From the NCBI GenBank assembly GCA_016301965.1, contig JAEDOO010000018.1, forward strand, positions 1 through 21,537: a DNA stretch of 21,537 nucleotides, written 5' to 3'. The notes under the pieces were generated by a model. It saw nothing but the letters and a program-made list of their open reading frames with translations, ran no database searches and was not told where the DNA came from. Origin of the DNA: Lachnospiraceae bacterium. Lineage in GTDB: Bacteria > Bacillota > Clostridia > Lachnospirales > Lachnospiraceae. Shown here in pieces: positions 1 through 7,070 of this stretch (positions are counted from its first letter, which is position 1; the number at the start of each line of letters is the position of its first letter). A program made the translations under genes and the position numbers.

Positions 1-121
1 TTAACGAGCACGACTCCGAGACTACAGGCTCGGAGCGAGCGCAGTAGGAGCCCGGGGGTTACATACATAGCTAGAGGCCGCCGACGCAAACCGCAGCAGC
101 CCCGTCAAATACACAAAAAAA
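1..121. other. GC-rich non-coding segment with hairpin
   Basis: This segment lies beyond the 3' end of the minus-strand ABC-F gene. It is clearly richer in G+C (67 of the first 110 bases) than the flanking DNA. An inverted repeat, CTCCGAG at 14-20 and CTCGGAG at 29-35, can form a 7-bp stem with an 8-base loop, followed by GC-rich tracts around 49-58 and 75-106. The A7 run at 114-120 reads as T7 straight after the ABC-F stop codon, but I see no hairpin just before it, so it is not a convincing terminator. I see no credible gene. The base composition and hairpin suggest an intergenic repeat or structured RNA; that is inference, and the left edge is cut by the window. Confidence 0.45.
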
Positions 122-2041
122 TCATTCTTCTTCACTTAAAGCTTCCCACTGTTCATACAGCGTTTCCAGCCTAGCAGCAATAGCATCTTTCTCCTTTGAC
201 ATCTCAACACATTTTGCTACATTCACCGCATTCTCCGGCAGAGCCATCAACTCATCCAATTCACCATCCCGGTTCTCCAGCTGTTCGATCTCTTCCTCAA
301 GCTTCTTCAGCGCATTTTCCTTCTTACGCTTTGCGGCCTGCAGCTCTTTCTGCTGCTGCCATGAAAGACGGGAAGAGGAAGCTGTATCTTCGATGGGATT
401 ATCGGTAGTTTTTTCCGGTGCATAGATGGAGGTCAGTTCATCCCGCTTTTCCAGATAGTAATCGTAATTACCGATATAATTCGTCAGTTTCTGGTTCGTC
501 AGATCCAGAATGCGGGTCGCCGTCTGGTTGATGAAGTAACGGTCATGGGAAACGTACAGGACCGTGCCGGTGTAACTTTTCAGTGCTGACTCCAGGATCT
601 CCTTGGAAATGATATCCAGGTGGTTGGTGGGCTCGTCGAGGATCAGGAAGTTTGCCTCGGAGAGCATCAGCTTGGCCAGGGATACACGGCCTCTTTCACC
701 ACCGGACAGCGAGGAGATCAGCTTAAATACATCATCATTTTTAAACAGAAAGGCAGCCAGTACATTGCGGATCCGGGTGTTGTTCAGTGTCGGATAGGCA
801 TCTGAGATCTCCTGAAAAATGGTTTTCTCCGGGTGCAGCACATTGTGCTCCTGATCATAGTAGCCGATATGTACCTTGGAACCAAGAGAAAAGCTTCCGC
901 TGTCTGCTTCCACAATGCGGTTTAATATTTTCAGAATCGTTGTTTTGCCGGTACCGTTTTTTCCGATCAGAGCCACACGCTCGCCGCGGAATATGTCAAA
1001 GGAAATATTTTCAAACAGCTGCTGTCCGGGATAGGATTTTGTCAGCCCTTCTACATGAAGTACGTCGTTGCCGCTGACAATGTCCGGCTCCAGATGAAGC
1101 TGCATGGCGGCATCTACTTCCGTGGGTTTGTCCAGAACCTCGATCTTGTCCAGCATCTTTTCCCGGCTCTCTGCCCGCTTGATGGATTTTTCACGGTTAA
1201 ATGACTTTAACTTGGTGATGACAGCTTCCTGGTGGGCAATTTCTCTCTGCTGGTTCAGGTAGGCTTTCAGCTCGGCATCGCGGATAATGGCTTTTTTGGC
1301 GGAAAAGGCGGTGTAGTTGCCTTCAAAGGACATACACTGACCATTTTCGATTTCTACAACTTTTGTCACAACCTTGTCCAGGAAGTATCGGTCGTGGGAT
1401 ACCAGGATCACTGCGCCGTTGTAATTCAAAAGATACGTTTCCAGCCAGGCAATGGAATTCATATCCAGATGGTTGGTGGGCTCGTCAAGCAGCAGGACAT
1501 CTGGTTTTAACAGCAATAATTTACCCAGAGCCACCCGGGTTTTCTGCCCGCCGGACAGTGTGGTAATGGACTGGGAAAAATCGTTTTCCGCAAACCCCAG
1601 ACCCTTCAAAATACCGGTGACTTCACTGCGGACGGCATAACCGTTATTCTGTTCGAAGGACTGGTTGATCCGTGTGTAGGTATTCAGAAGCTGTTCCAGC
1701 TCATCGCCCTTGGCATGGCGCATCTTTCCTTCCAGATCCCGAAGCTGGCGTTCCAGCTCCAGCACATCAGCTTTGGCAGTCATCAGTTCATCGTAAATGC
1801 TGTTGTCTGCCTGCAGATCCTGATGCTGCGCCAGATAACCCAGAGTTTTTCCCTTGGCAAGGACAACTTCGCCGTTATCCGGAGCGTATTCCCCGGTGAT
1901 TATTTTTAATAATGTGGATTTTCCGGCACCATTGATACCGATGAGCGCCATTTTCTGACGTTCTTCGATATGGAAGCATACATCTTTTAGAATCTGCGTA
2001 GTGCCGAAGCTTTTATCAATATGATGACAGGATAAAATCAT
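122..2041 (-). CDS. ABC-F family ATP-binding protein (YdiF-like)
   Basis: This is a cytosolic ABC-F ATPase of 639 aa with two nucleotide-binding domains and no membrane segments. Walker A motifs are at residues 35-42 (INGAGKS) and 360-367 (KNGTGKT). Signature motifs are LSGGQ at 162-166 and LSGGE at 445-449, with LLLDEPTNHLD and LILDEPTNHLD Walker B regions. The charged interdomain linker (about 245-320) is the P-site tRNA interaction motif region of the family. Residues about 560-635 form a Lys/Glu-rich coiled-coil tail. Family members act on the ribosome as translation factors or, in some subfamilies, in antibiotic resistance. Length, tail and the neighbouring rex match Bacillus subtilis YdiF, a housekeeping type. 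A good ribosome binding site (AGAGG) precedes the ATG. I see no leader attenuator of the resistance type, so I favour a housekeeping role. Confidence 0.93.
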   Translation of the reverse strand: MILSCHHIDKSFGTTQILKDVCFHIEERQKMALIGINGAGKSTLLKIITGEYAPDNGEVVLAKGKTLGYLAQHQDLQADNSIYDELMTAKADVLELERQLRDLEGKMRHAKGDELEQLLNTYTRINQSFEQNNGYAVRSEVTGILKGLGFAENDFSQSITTLSGGQKTRVALGKLLLLKPDVLLLDEPTNHLDMNSIAWLETYLLNYNGAVILVSHDRYFLDKVVTKVVEIENGQCMSFEGNYTAFSAKKAIIRDAELKAYLNQQREIAHQEAVITKLKSFNREKSIKRAESREKMLDKIEVLDKPTEVDAAMQLHLEPDIVSGNDVLHVEGLTKSYPGQQLFENISFDIFRGERVALIGKNGTGKTTILKILNRIVEADSGSFSLGSKVHIGYYDQEHNVLHPEKTIFQEISDAYPTLNNTRIRNVLAAFLFKNDDVFKLISSLSGGERGRVSLAKLMLSEANFLILDEPTNHLDIISKEILESALKSYTGTVLYVSHDRYFINQTATRILDLTNQKLTNYIGNYDYYLEKRDELTSIYAPEKTTDNPIEDTASSSRLSWQQQKELQAAKRKKENALKKLEEEIEQLENRDGELDELMALPENAVNVAKCVEMSKEKDAIAARLETLYEQWEALSEEE

Positions 2042-2074
2042 CGAAAAACCTCTTTTCTGGTAAATATCGGGAAT

Positions 2075-2104
2075 AGTTTACCTTAAAATGTTAGGTGCGG
2101 TCAA
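2075..2104 (-). promoter_or_regulatory. Possible sigma-A promoter of the ABC-F gene
   Basis: On the minus strand, TTGACC (2104-2099) and TAAACT (2080-2075) are separated by 18 bases, upstream of the AGAGG ribosome binding site and ATG. The -35 is good and the -10 weak (4 of 6). It lies back-to-back with the rex promoter. Confidence 0.35.
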
Positions 2105-2120
2105 TACTTTTAACTCTTAT

Positions 2121-2149
2121 TTGACATAGAGAAGCGGGAATATTATAAT
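2121..2149 (+). promoter_or_regulatory. Sigma-A promoter of rex
   Basis: A perfect consensus: TTGACA at 2121-2126 and TATAAT at 2144-2149 with a 17-base spacer. It is about 60 bases upstream of the rex ATG. I looked for a Rex-type operator (TTGTTAA-N4-TTAACAA) around it and did not find a convincing one. Confidence 0.85.
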
Positions 2150-2207
2150 TAAATTATATATGGGAATTTGTATTTAAAAAAGTAAATACATGTATTAAGG
2201 AGTCTTT

Positions 2208-2855
2208 ATGACAAATAAGGGTATTTCTGAAGCTGTAATTAAGCGTTTGCCCCGCTATTACCGGTATCTGAATGATCTCTCAGAGCAGGGGGTAGAACGC
2301 ATTTCTTCAGCAGAATTGAGTAAGATTATGAAAGTCACCGCATCCCAGATCCGGCAGGATCTGAACCATTTTGGAGGTTTTGGGCAGCAGGGATATGGTT
2401 ATAATGTACGTTCACTTTATGAGGAGATAGGAAAGATCCTGGGCCTTGACAAGGCACAGACCATGGTGATCGTGGGAGCCGGACGTCTGGGACAGGCTCT
2501 GGCAAATTATGTGCGTTTTGAAAAGAGAGGTTTTCGGGTCATTGGTATTTTTGACAGCAATCCTGAGCTTATTGGCAGTACGGTTCGCCAGTGTGTGATC
2601 CAGTCTTCGGCGGAATTGCCGGCGTTTTTGGATAATCATCCTGTGGATATTGTGACACTGGCGATTCCCCGAAAGGATGCGCCGGATCTTGCCCGTCTGG
2701 TAGCGGACCATGGAGTGCAGGCCATCTGGAACTTTACCCCGGTGGATCTGAATCTGTATTTGCCGGATAATGTGGTAGTAGAGAACGTACATTTATCGGA
2801 GAGTCTGATGAAACTTTCCTGTGATCTCCAGCGTATTCGCGAAAAAGAAGCATAA
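2208..2855 (+). CDS. rex: Redox-sensing transcriptional repressor Rex
   Basis: Rex is a homodimeric repressor that reads the NADH/NAD+ ratio and releases DNA when NADH is high, controlling fermentation and other reductant-disposal genes. At 215 aa it has the family's usual length. Residues about 1-75 are the winged-helix DNA-binding domain (SAELSKIMKVTASQIRQDL, then the GGFGQQGYGY wing). From about residue 85 a Rossmann domain carries the nucleotide-binding GAGRLGQALA motif (90-99) and an Asp at the end of the second strand (FDSNPEL). The C-terminal ENVHLSESLMKLSCDL helix is the domain-swapped dimer helix. The start is set by AAGGAG five bases before the ATG. A consensus promoter lies just upstream, and nnr follows after 59 bases, so the two are probably co-transcribed at least in part. 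Confidence 0.97.
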   Translation: MTNKGISEAVIKRLPRYYRYLNDLSEQGVERISSAELSKIMKVTASQIRQDLNHFGGFGQQGYGYNVRSLYEEIGKILGLDKAQTMVIVGAGRLGQALANYVRFEKRGFRVIGIFDSNPELIGSTVRQCVIQSSAELPAFLDNHPVDIVTLAIPRKDAPDLARLVADHGVQAIWNFTPVDLNLYLPDNVVVENVHLSESLMKLSCDLQRIREKEA

Positions 2856-2858
2856 AAT

Positions 2859-2892
2859 AACTGCCGCAGGACAGCAATGTTTTGCGGCAGTT
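2859..2892 (+). terminator. Hairpin between rex and nnr (weak terminator or attenuator)
   Basis: A perfect 10-bp inverted repeat, AACTGCCGCA at 2859-2868 and TGCGGCAGTT at 2883-2892, lies in the rex-nnr gap. Only TTT follows, so it is a poor intrinsic terminator. Partial termination or transcript stabilisation within an operon is more likely. Confidence 0.5.
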
Positions 2893-2914
2893 TGTGGTAA
2901 AGGAGGAGTAGATT

Positions 2915-4402
2915 ATGCTGAGAGTCCTGAATGGAACCCAGATGCAGGAGACAGACCGATACACAATTGAACAGATGGGGATGTCTTCCATGGTGCTGAT
3001 GGAGAAAGCAGCAGAGGCTGTGGTGAGCATAGTCCTTAAGGAGACCACAGATCGGGACAGAATACTTATTGTATGTGGAAGCGGAAATAATGGTGCGGAT
3101 GGTGTGGCAGCAGCGCGTATGCTGCATCTGAAAGGACGCCATGCAGCACTGTTTCTTGCAGGGAACCAAAAACATCTGACAAAAGAATCTGTTCTGCAGT
3201 GGCAGATTGCCGGAAACTACGGTGTGGATGTGGTTAATAATCCGCAGTGGACTGAATATACTGTCATTATAGATGCCATGTTCGGGACAGGTCTTTCCCG
3301 GGAAGTCTCCGGAAAATACGCAGAAATCATTCGTGAAATCAATCGTTCACCGGCAAAAGTATATGCAGTGGATATTCCTTCAGGAATCCATGCCGGGACG
3401 GGTCAGGTGCTGGGAGAAGCTGTCAATGCCGACTGCACCGTGACCTTTGCCTTTTATAAAGCAGGATGTCTTCTGTATCCGGGAGCGTCTTTTTGTGGAA
3501 AACTTATTCTTTCGGATGTTGGTATTTATGCCATGGACAGTTCTTATGTTCCTGATATACAGCTTCTGGAAAAAAAAGATCTGATGCTTCGCAAAAAAAG
3601 AAGACCGGATGGCAATAAAGGTACATTTGGTAAGGTGTTGCTGATTGCTGGCAATGAAGAAATATACGGCGCCGCGTATATGAGTGCAAAAGCCGCTTTT
3701 TTAAGTGGAGCGGGTATGGTGAAAATACTGACCTCTGCCGAAAACTGTGCGCTGTTAAAACAGTCTCTGCCAGAAGCGATGACGGAGTACATTTCCCTTC
3801 AAAACTGTGAAGAAAAACTGGACAGGGCACTTTCCTGGGCTGACTTTGTGGGGATCGGTCCCGGTATCGGCACAGACGGGAAGGCACAGAAGATGGTGCA
3901 GTATGTTCTTTCACAGTGCGATAAGCCACTGGTAATGGATGCGGATGCTCTGAACGTGGTGAGTCGCTTCCCAGAATGGCTGATACAGCACAAGGGGGAG
4001 ATAATACTGACACCTCATGTGGGAGAGATGAGTCGGTTATGGAATGTTTCTGCAGCAGAGCTAAAAAAAGATCCTTTTACGTATGCCGGACAGGCATCCA
4101 GACGATTTGGCGCTGTGGTAGTGTTGAAAGATGCCAGGACCTGTATTGCAAAGCCAGAGGGGCAGATGTATCTGCATGCTTTTGGAAACAGCGGTATGGC
4201 CACCGCCGGCAGTGGTGATGTACTGACGGGAACGATACTGGGACAGCTTGGTGTATGTGACAGTGTCAGCCAGGGTGCCTGTATGGGAGTACTGCTCCAT
4301 GGACTTGCCGGTGATCTGGCGGCAGAAGAGAAAGGCGAAACTTCTCTGACTGCAATGGATATCTGCAAAAAACTTCCGGATATTTTAAAACAATTCAGCT
4401 GA
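2915..4402 (+). CDS. nnr: Bifunctional NAD(P)H-hydrate repair enzyme Nnr
   Basis: Repairs NAD(P)HX, the hydrated, inactive form of NADH and NADPH. The N-terminal YjeF_N domain (about 1-215) is the epimerase that interconverts R and S forms. The C-terminal YjeF_C domain (about 225-495) is the ADP-dependent dehydratase that restores NAD(P)H. Visible motifs are CGSGNNGADG (54-63), VIIDAMFGTGL with Asp120, and AVDIPSG (151-157) in the epimerase. In the dehydratase they are GTFGKVLLIAG, GIGPGIGT, MDADALN, ILTPHVGE and NSGMATAGSGD with the catalytic Asp435. At 495 aa it is the full fused form. The usual GNNGGDG appears as GNNGADG, a conservative change. AGGAGG precedes the ATG. It sits directly behind the NADH sensor gene rex and 30 bases ahead of alr. 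Confidence 0.96.
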   Translation: MLRVLNGTQMQETDRYTIEQMGMSSMVLMEKAAEAVVSIVLKETTDRDRILIVCGSGNNGADGVAAARMLHLKGRHAALFLAGNQKHLTKESVLQWQIAGNYGVDVVNNPQWTEYTVIIDAMFGTGLSREVSGKYAEIIREINRSPAKVYAVDIPSGIHAGTGQVLGEAVNADCTVTFAFYKAGCLLYPGASFCGKLILSDVGIYAMDSSYVPDIQLLEKKDLMLRKKRRPDGNKGTFGKVLLIAGNEEIYGAAYMSAKAAFLSGAGMVKILTSAENCALLKQSLPEAMTEYISLQNCEEKLDRALSWADFVGIGPGIGTDGKAQKMVQYVLSQCDKPLVMDADALNVVSRFPEWLIQHKGEIILTPHVGEMSRLWNVSAAELKKDPFTYAGQASRRFGAVVVLKDARTCIAKPEGQMYLHAFGNSGMATAGSGDVLTGTILGQLGVCDSVSQGACMGVLLHGLAGDLAAEEKGETSLTAMDICKKLPDILKQFS

Positions 4403-4432
4403 ACAAGCATATAGAATAACAGAGGAGATATT

Positions 4433-5563
4433 GTGAAAATGTACAGCAGAGTATGTGCGAGGATCCATATGGATGCCCTGGAAAAAAATCTTGCTTCTAT
4501 GAAGGCAAACATGCAGCCGCAGACAAAGATGATCGGTGTGATCAAAGCCGATGCCTATGGTCATGGTGCTGTGGCTGTGGCACAATGTATGGAGAAAAAA
4601 GAGTATGTATGGGGATTTGCCACCGCTACAGTGGAAGAAGCCATCAGTCTGCGCGAGGCAGGAATTACCCGGCCGATCCTGATTCTTGGTTTTACGTTTC
4701 CAGAGGATTATGAGAAAATGGCTCTTTTAGAGATTCGGCCGGCAGTTTTTACCACACAAATGGCAGCGCAGATGGCAGAGGCTGCGCAAAAAACAGGAAA
4801 AACCATGAAAATCCATCTGAAAGTAGATACCGGAATGGGGAGAATCGGTCTGTACGATGATGAGCGGGGCGTGGCAACGGCCTGTGAGATCGCGGCCATG
4901 AAAGGACTGGAGATAGAAGGTTTATTTACTCATTTTGCCAGAGCAGATGAGACCGATCTTTCGCCCGCAAAGATACAGCTTTCCCGATATCTGAACTTCA
5001 GAAAAGCACTGGAAGATAAAGGTATCCATATCCCGGTGAGCCATGTCAGCAACAGTGCCGGTATCATGCGTTTTCCGGAGGCAAATCTGGATGTGGTACG
5101 TGCGGGCATTACGCTGTATGGTTTGTTTCCTTCGGATGAAGTAAAAGAAGATCCGGTCTTTTTGTCTCCGCTCATGGAACTTAAGAGTCATGTGGCTTAC
5201 GTAAAAGAGGTGTCTGAGAAAACAGCCATCAGTTACGGAGGTACCTTTGTGGCAGATAAAACAATGCGGGTGGCAACGATTCCGGTAGGGTATGCCGATG
5301 GTTATCCCCGAAGTCTGTCAAATAAAGGATGGGTGCTGATCCATGGTCATAAATGTCCGATTCTCGGAAGAGTCTGTATGGATCAGTTTATGGTAGATGT
5401 GACAGATGTGCCTGCGGTTCAGGTGCTTGACGAAGTCACACTACTGGGATGTGACGGAGAGGAAAAGATTACCGCAGAGATGCTTGGGAATTTGTCCGGG
5501 CGTTTTAATTATGAACTTGTCTGTGATATTTCCAAACGGGTTCCCAGAGTTTATGTAGAATAA
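4433..5563 (+). CDS. alr: Alanine racemase
   Basis: A PLP-dependent enzyme that converts L-alanine to D-alanine for peptidoglycan. The protein has 376 aa, the usual length. Lys38 in MIGVIKADAYGHG carries the PLP Schiff base. Tyr268 in ISYGGTF is the second catalytic base. VGYADGYPR and GRVCMDQFMVD (Met316-Asp317) complete the family signature in the C-terminal beta domain, and HVSNSAG belongs to the TIM-barrel PLP phosphate region. The start is GTG at 4433, five bases after AGGAG; ATG at 4439 is possible but less well spaced. It follows nnr closely and precedes mazF, an order common in Bacillota, where alr often lies next to the mazEF locus. Confidence 0.97.
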   Translation: MKMYSRVCARIHMDALEKNLASMKANMQPQTKMIGVIKADAYGHGAVAVAQCMEKKEYVWGFATATVEEAISLREAGITRPILILGFTFPEDYEKMALLEIRPAVFTTQMAAQMAEAAQKTGKTMKIHLKVDTGMGRIGLYDDERGVATACEIAAMKGLEIEGLFTHFARADETDLSPAKIQLSRYLNFRKALEDKGIHIPVSHVSNSAGIMRFPEANLDVVRAGITLYGLFPSDEVKEDPVFLSPLMELKSHVAYVKEVSEKTAISYGGTFVADKTMRVATIPVGYADGYPRSLSNKGWVLIHGHKCPILGRVCMDQFMVDVTDVPAVQVLDEVTLLGCDGEEKITAEMLGNLSGRFNYELVCDISKRVPRVYVE

Positions 5564-5664
5564 TTTTAATGTACACCTGAAATTGCATACACCGGAGAAA
5601 ACTGGAAATACTGTCCCTGAGAATTCAAAGCAGCAGTATATTTCTAAAATCGGAGTGTGACAGT

Positions 5665-6012
5665 GTGGTAATTAAACGAGGTGACATTTTTTACGCTGAT
5701 TTAAGACCTGTTGTGGGCAGTGAACAGGGAGGTGTACGCCCGGTACTGATCATTCAGAACGACATAGGTAATAAGCACAGTCCTACGGTGATCTGTGCAG
5801 CTATTACATCAAAAATGAATAAAGCAAAGCTGCCGACGCATATCGAGATCGATGCGTCTTCATATGCGATCATTCGGGATTCGGTTATTTTACTGGAACA
5901 GCTTCGTACCATCGACAAGCAGCGGCTCAAGGATAAGGTTTGTCATCTGGATGCTGACCTGCTTAAACAGGTGAATAAGGCACTGTGTATCAGTCTGGAA
6001 CTGCCTACATAA
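5665..6012 (+). CDS. mazF: MazF/NdoA-type endoribonuclease toxin
   Basis: A sequence-specific mRNA interferase of the MazF/PemK fold, 115 aa. It is very close to Bacillus subtilis NdoA: VVGSEQGGVRPVLIIQNDIG at 16-35, PTVICAAIT at 40-48, KLPTHIEID, and DSVILLEQLRTIDKQRL. The residues used for RNA cleavage in this family, Arg25 and Thr48, are both present, so the enzyme should be active. It starts at GTG 5665 with GGAG nine bases upstream. In B. subtilis the antitoxin gene mazE (ndoAI) sits between alr and mazF. Here the 101-base gap holds no start-to-stop reading frame with a ribosome binding site and nothing like the antitoxin. A small hairpin (ATACTG 5608-5613 with CAGTAT 5634-5639) is the only structure seen there. 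Confidence 0.95.
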   Translation: MVIKRGDIFYADLRPVVGSEQGGVRPVLIIQNDIGNKHSPTVICAAITSKMNKAKLPTHIEIDASSYAIIRDSVILLEQLRTIDKQRLKDKVCHLDADLLKQVNKALCISLELPT

Positions 6013-6020
6013 CTCAGTTC

Positions 6021-6050
6021 TTGACGGATGGGAAAAGAAAGTGCTATAAT
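6021..6050 (+). promoter_or_regulatory. Sigma-A promoter of yebC
   Basis: TTGACG at 6021-6026 and TATAAT at 6045-6050 are separated by 18 bases. The predicted leader is about 100 bases long. It contains a small stem (TCTGTC/GACAGA) but no riboswitch I recognise. Confidence 0.75.
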
Positions 6051-6153
6051 GTCACGAACGTATACGCGGCAAGGAAGAACTGCGTAACAGGATAAACGAT
6101 CTGTCTGCAAGGATGGACAGAGGATATATACTATAAGAAAGAGGAGTGACCAT

Positions 6154-6882
6154 ATGTCAGGACATTCAAAGTTTGCGAATATCAAGCATAAAAAAGAAAA
6201 AAATGACGCCAAAAAAGGTAAAATTTTTACCATGATCGGACGTGAGATCGTTGTTGCCGTAAAAGAAGGTGGTGCTGATCCCGCAAGCAACAGCAAGCTG
6301 CGTGATGTAATTGCCAAAGCCAAAGCCAATAATGTGCCAAACGATACCATCGAGCGCGGTATCAAAAAGGCTGCCGGTGACAGTGATGCCAACAACTATG
6401 AGACTAATATTTACGAAGGCTATGGTCCTGGTGGTGTTGCGATCATCGTTAAAACACTGACAGATAATAAAAACCGTACAGCTGCCAATGTCAGAAGCGC
6501 ATTTTCCAAGGGCAAGGGCTCTATGGGCGCGCAGGGAAGCGTTTCTTTTATGTTTGATGAAAAGGGACGTATCATCATTGATAAAGAAGACTTCGAAATG
6601 GATGCAGACGATCTGATGATGCTGGCTCTGGATGCAGGTGCCGAGGATTTCTCCGATGAAGAGGATTGTTTCGAGATCATCACATCCCCGGAAGATTTCT
6701 CCGCTGTACGTGAAGCCCTGGAAAAAGAAGGTATTGAGATGGCTGAGGCTGACATTACCGAGATTCCCCAGAATTATGTGGAAGTTACGGATGAAGAGAA
6801 CATCAAGTGTCTGCAGAGAATCCTGGATCTTCTTGAGGATGACGATGATGTGCAGGATGTTTACCATAACTGGGATGAATAA
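6154..6882 (+). CDS. yebC: YebC/PmpR/TACO1 family protein
   Basis: A 242-aa cytosolic protein of the YebC family, historically annotated as a transcriptional regulator. More recent work on bacterial YebC and mitochondrial TACO1 points to a role in translation of difficult, proline-rich stretches. The N-terminal signature is clear: MSGHSKFANIKHKKEKNDAK, with GKIFT after it, then the SNSKLRDVIAKAKANNVPNDTIERGIKKA helix region. YEGYGPGGVAIIV, NKNRTAANVRSAFSK and the SMGAQGSVSFMFD stretch also fit. The acidic C-terminal end (LLEDDDDVQDVYHN) is typical. AGAGGAG precedes the ATG. It has its own promoter and is followed by a long hairpin, so it may be monocistronic. Confidence 0.96.
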   Translation: MSGHSKFANIKHKKEKNDAKKGKIFTMIGREIVVAVKEGGADPASNSKLRDVIAKAKANNVPNDTIERGIKKAAGDSDANNYETNIYEGYGPGGVAIIVKTLTDNKNRTAANVRSAFSKGKGSMGAQGSVSFMFDEKGRIIIDKEDFEMDADDLMMLALDAGAEDFSDEEDCFEIITSPEDFSAVREALEKEGIEMAEADITEIPQNYVEVTDEENIKCLQRILDLLEDDDDVQDVYHNWDE

Positions 6883-6912
6883 TTAAGAATGACGACGGTT
6901 TTGATATGAAGT

Positions 6913-6973
6913 GAAAGAGGAAGACCTGTTTACGGCGTGTTAGGCGGCGATAAACGGGTCTTTCTCTTTCTTT
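6913..6973 (+). terminator. Long hairpin after yebC, probable terminator
   Basis: A 20-base arm at 6913-6932 pairs along its full length with 6951-6970 (18 Watson-Crick pairs and two G-U pairs). The 18-base loop reads CGGCGTGTTAGGCGGCGA. The 3' arm is T-rich and ends in TCTTTC followed by TTT, as in an intrinsic terminator whose U-tract is partly inside the stem. The length of the stem is unusual. Confidence 0.6.
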
Positions 6974-6983
6974 GGTGACGGAC

Positions 6984-7029
6984 GCTGCCGAGCACCGCCA
7001 CTCGGCAGCTGACTTTGGGGTATTTTTTT
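6984..7029 (+). promoter_or_regulatory. Second hairpin plus T7 run upstream of the protease gene
   Basis: A perfect 9-bp stem, GCTGCCGAG at 6984-6992 and CTCGGCAGC at 7001-7009, with an 8-base loop, is followed 13 bases later by T7 at 7023-7029. The gap between stem and T-run is too long for a textbook terminator. With the longer hairpin just before it, this could be a leader attenuator or a small structured RNA. I see no good promoter between yebC and the protease gene. Confidence 0.4.
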
Positions 7030-7070
7030 CTTACAGTTGCACATACTGTGAGAAAAAGGAGATGTTGGCG

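Noticed and set aside
122..2041. ABC-F gene as an antibiotic resistance determinant
   Set aside because: Length, coiled-coil tail and linkage to rex match the housekeeping YdiF type; there is no leader peptide, attenuator or mobile element nearby.
5565..5660. Open frame in the alr-mazF gap as a remnant of mazE
   Set aside because: The translation has no ATG/GTG start with a ribosome binding site and no similarity to the MazE/NdoAI sequence.
6006..6010. TACAT at the mazF stop codon, the cleavage site of B. subtilis MazF, suggesting self-cleavage
   Set aside because: A five-base site is expected by chance, another copy lies within the gene, and the specificity of this MazF is unknown.
6972..7070. 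N-terminal extension of the TepA-like protein from TTG 6972
   Set aside because: It would translate the second hairpin and has no ribosome binding site; AAGGAG is correctly placed for ATG 7071.
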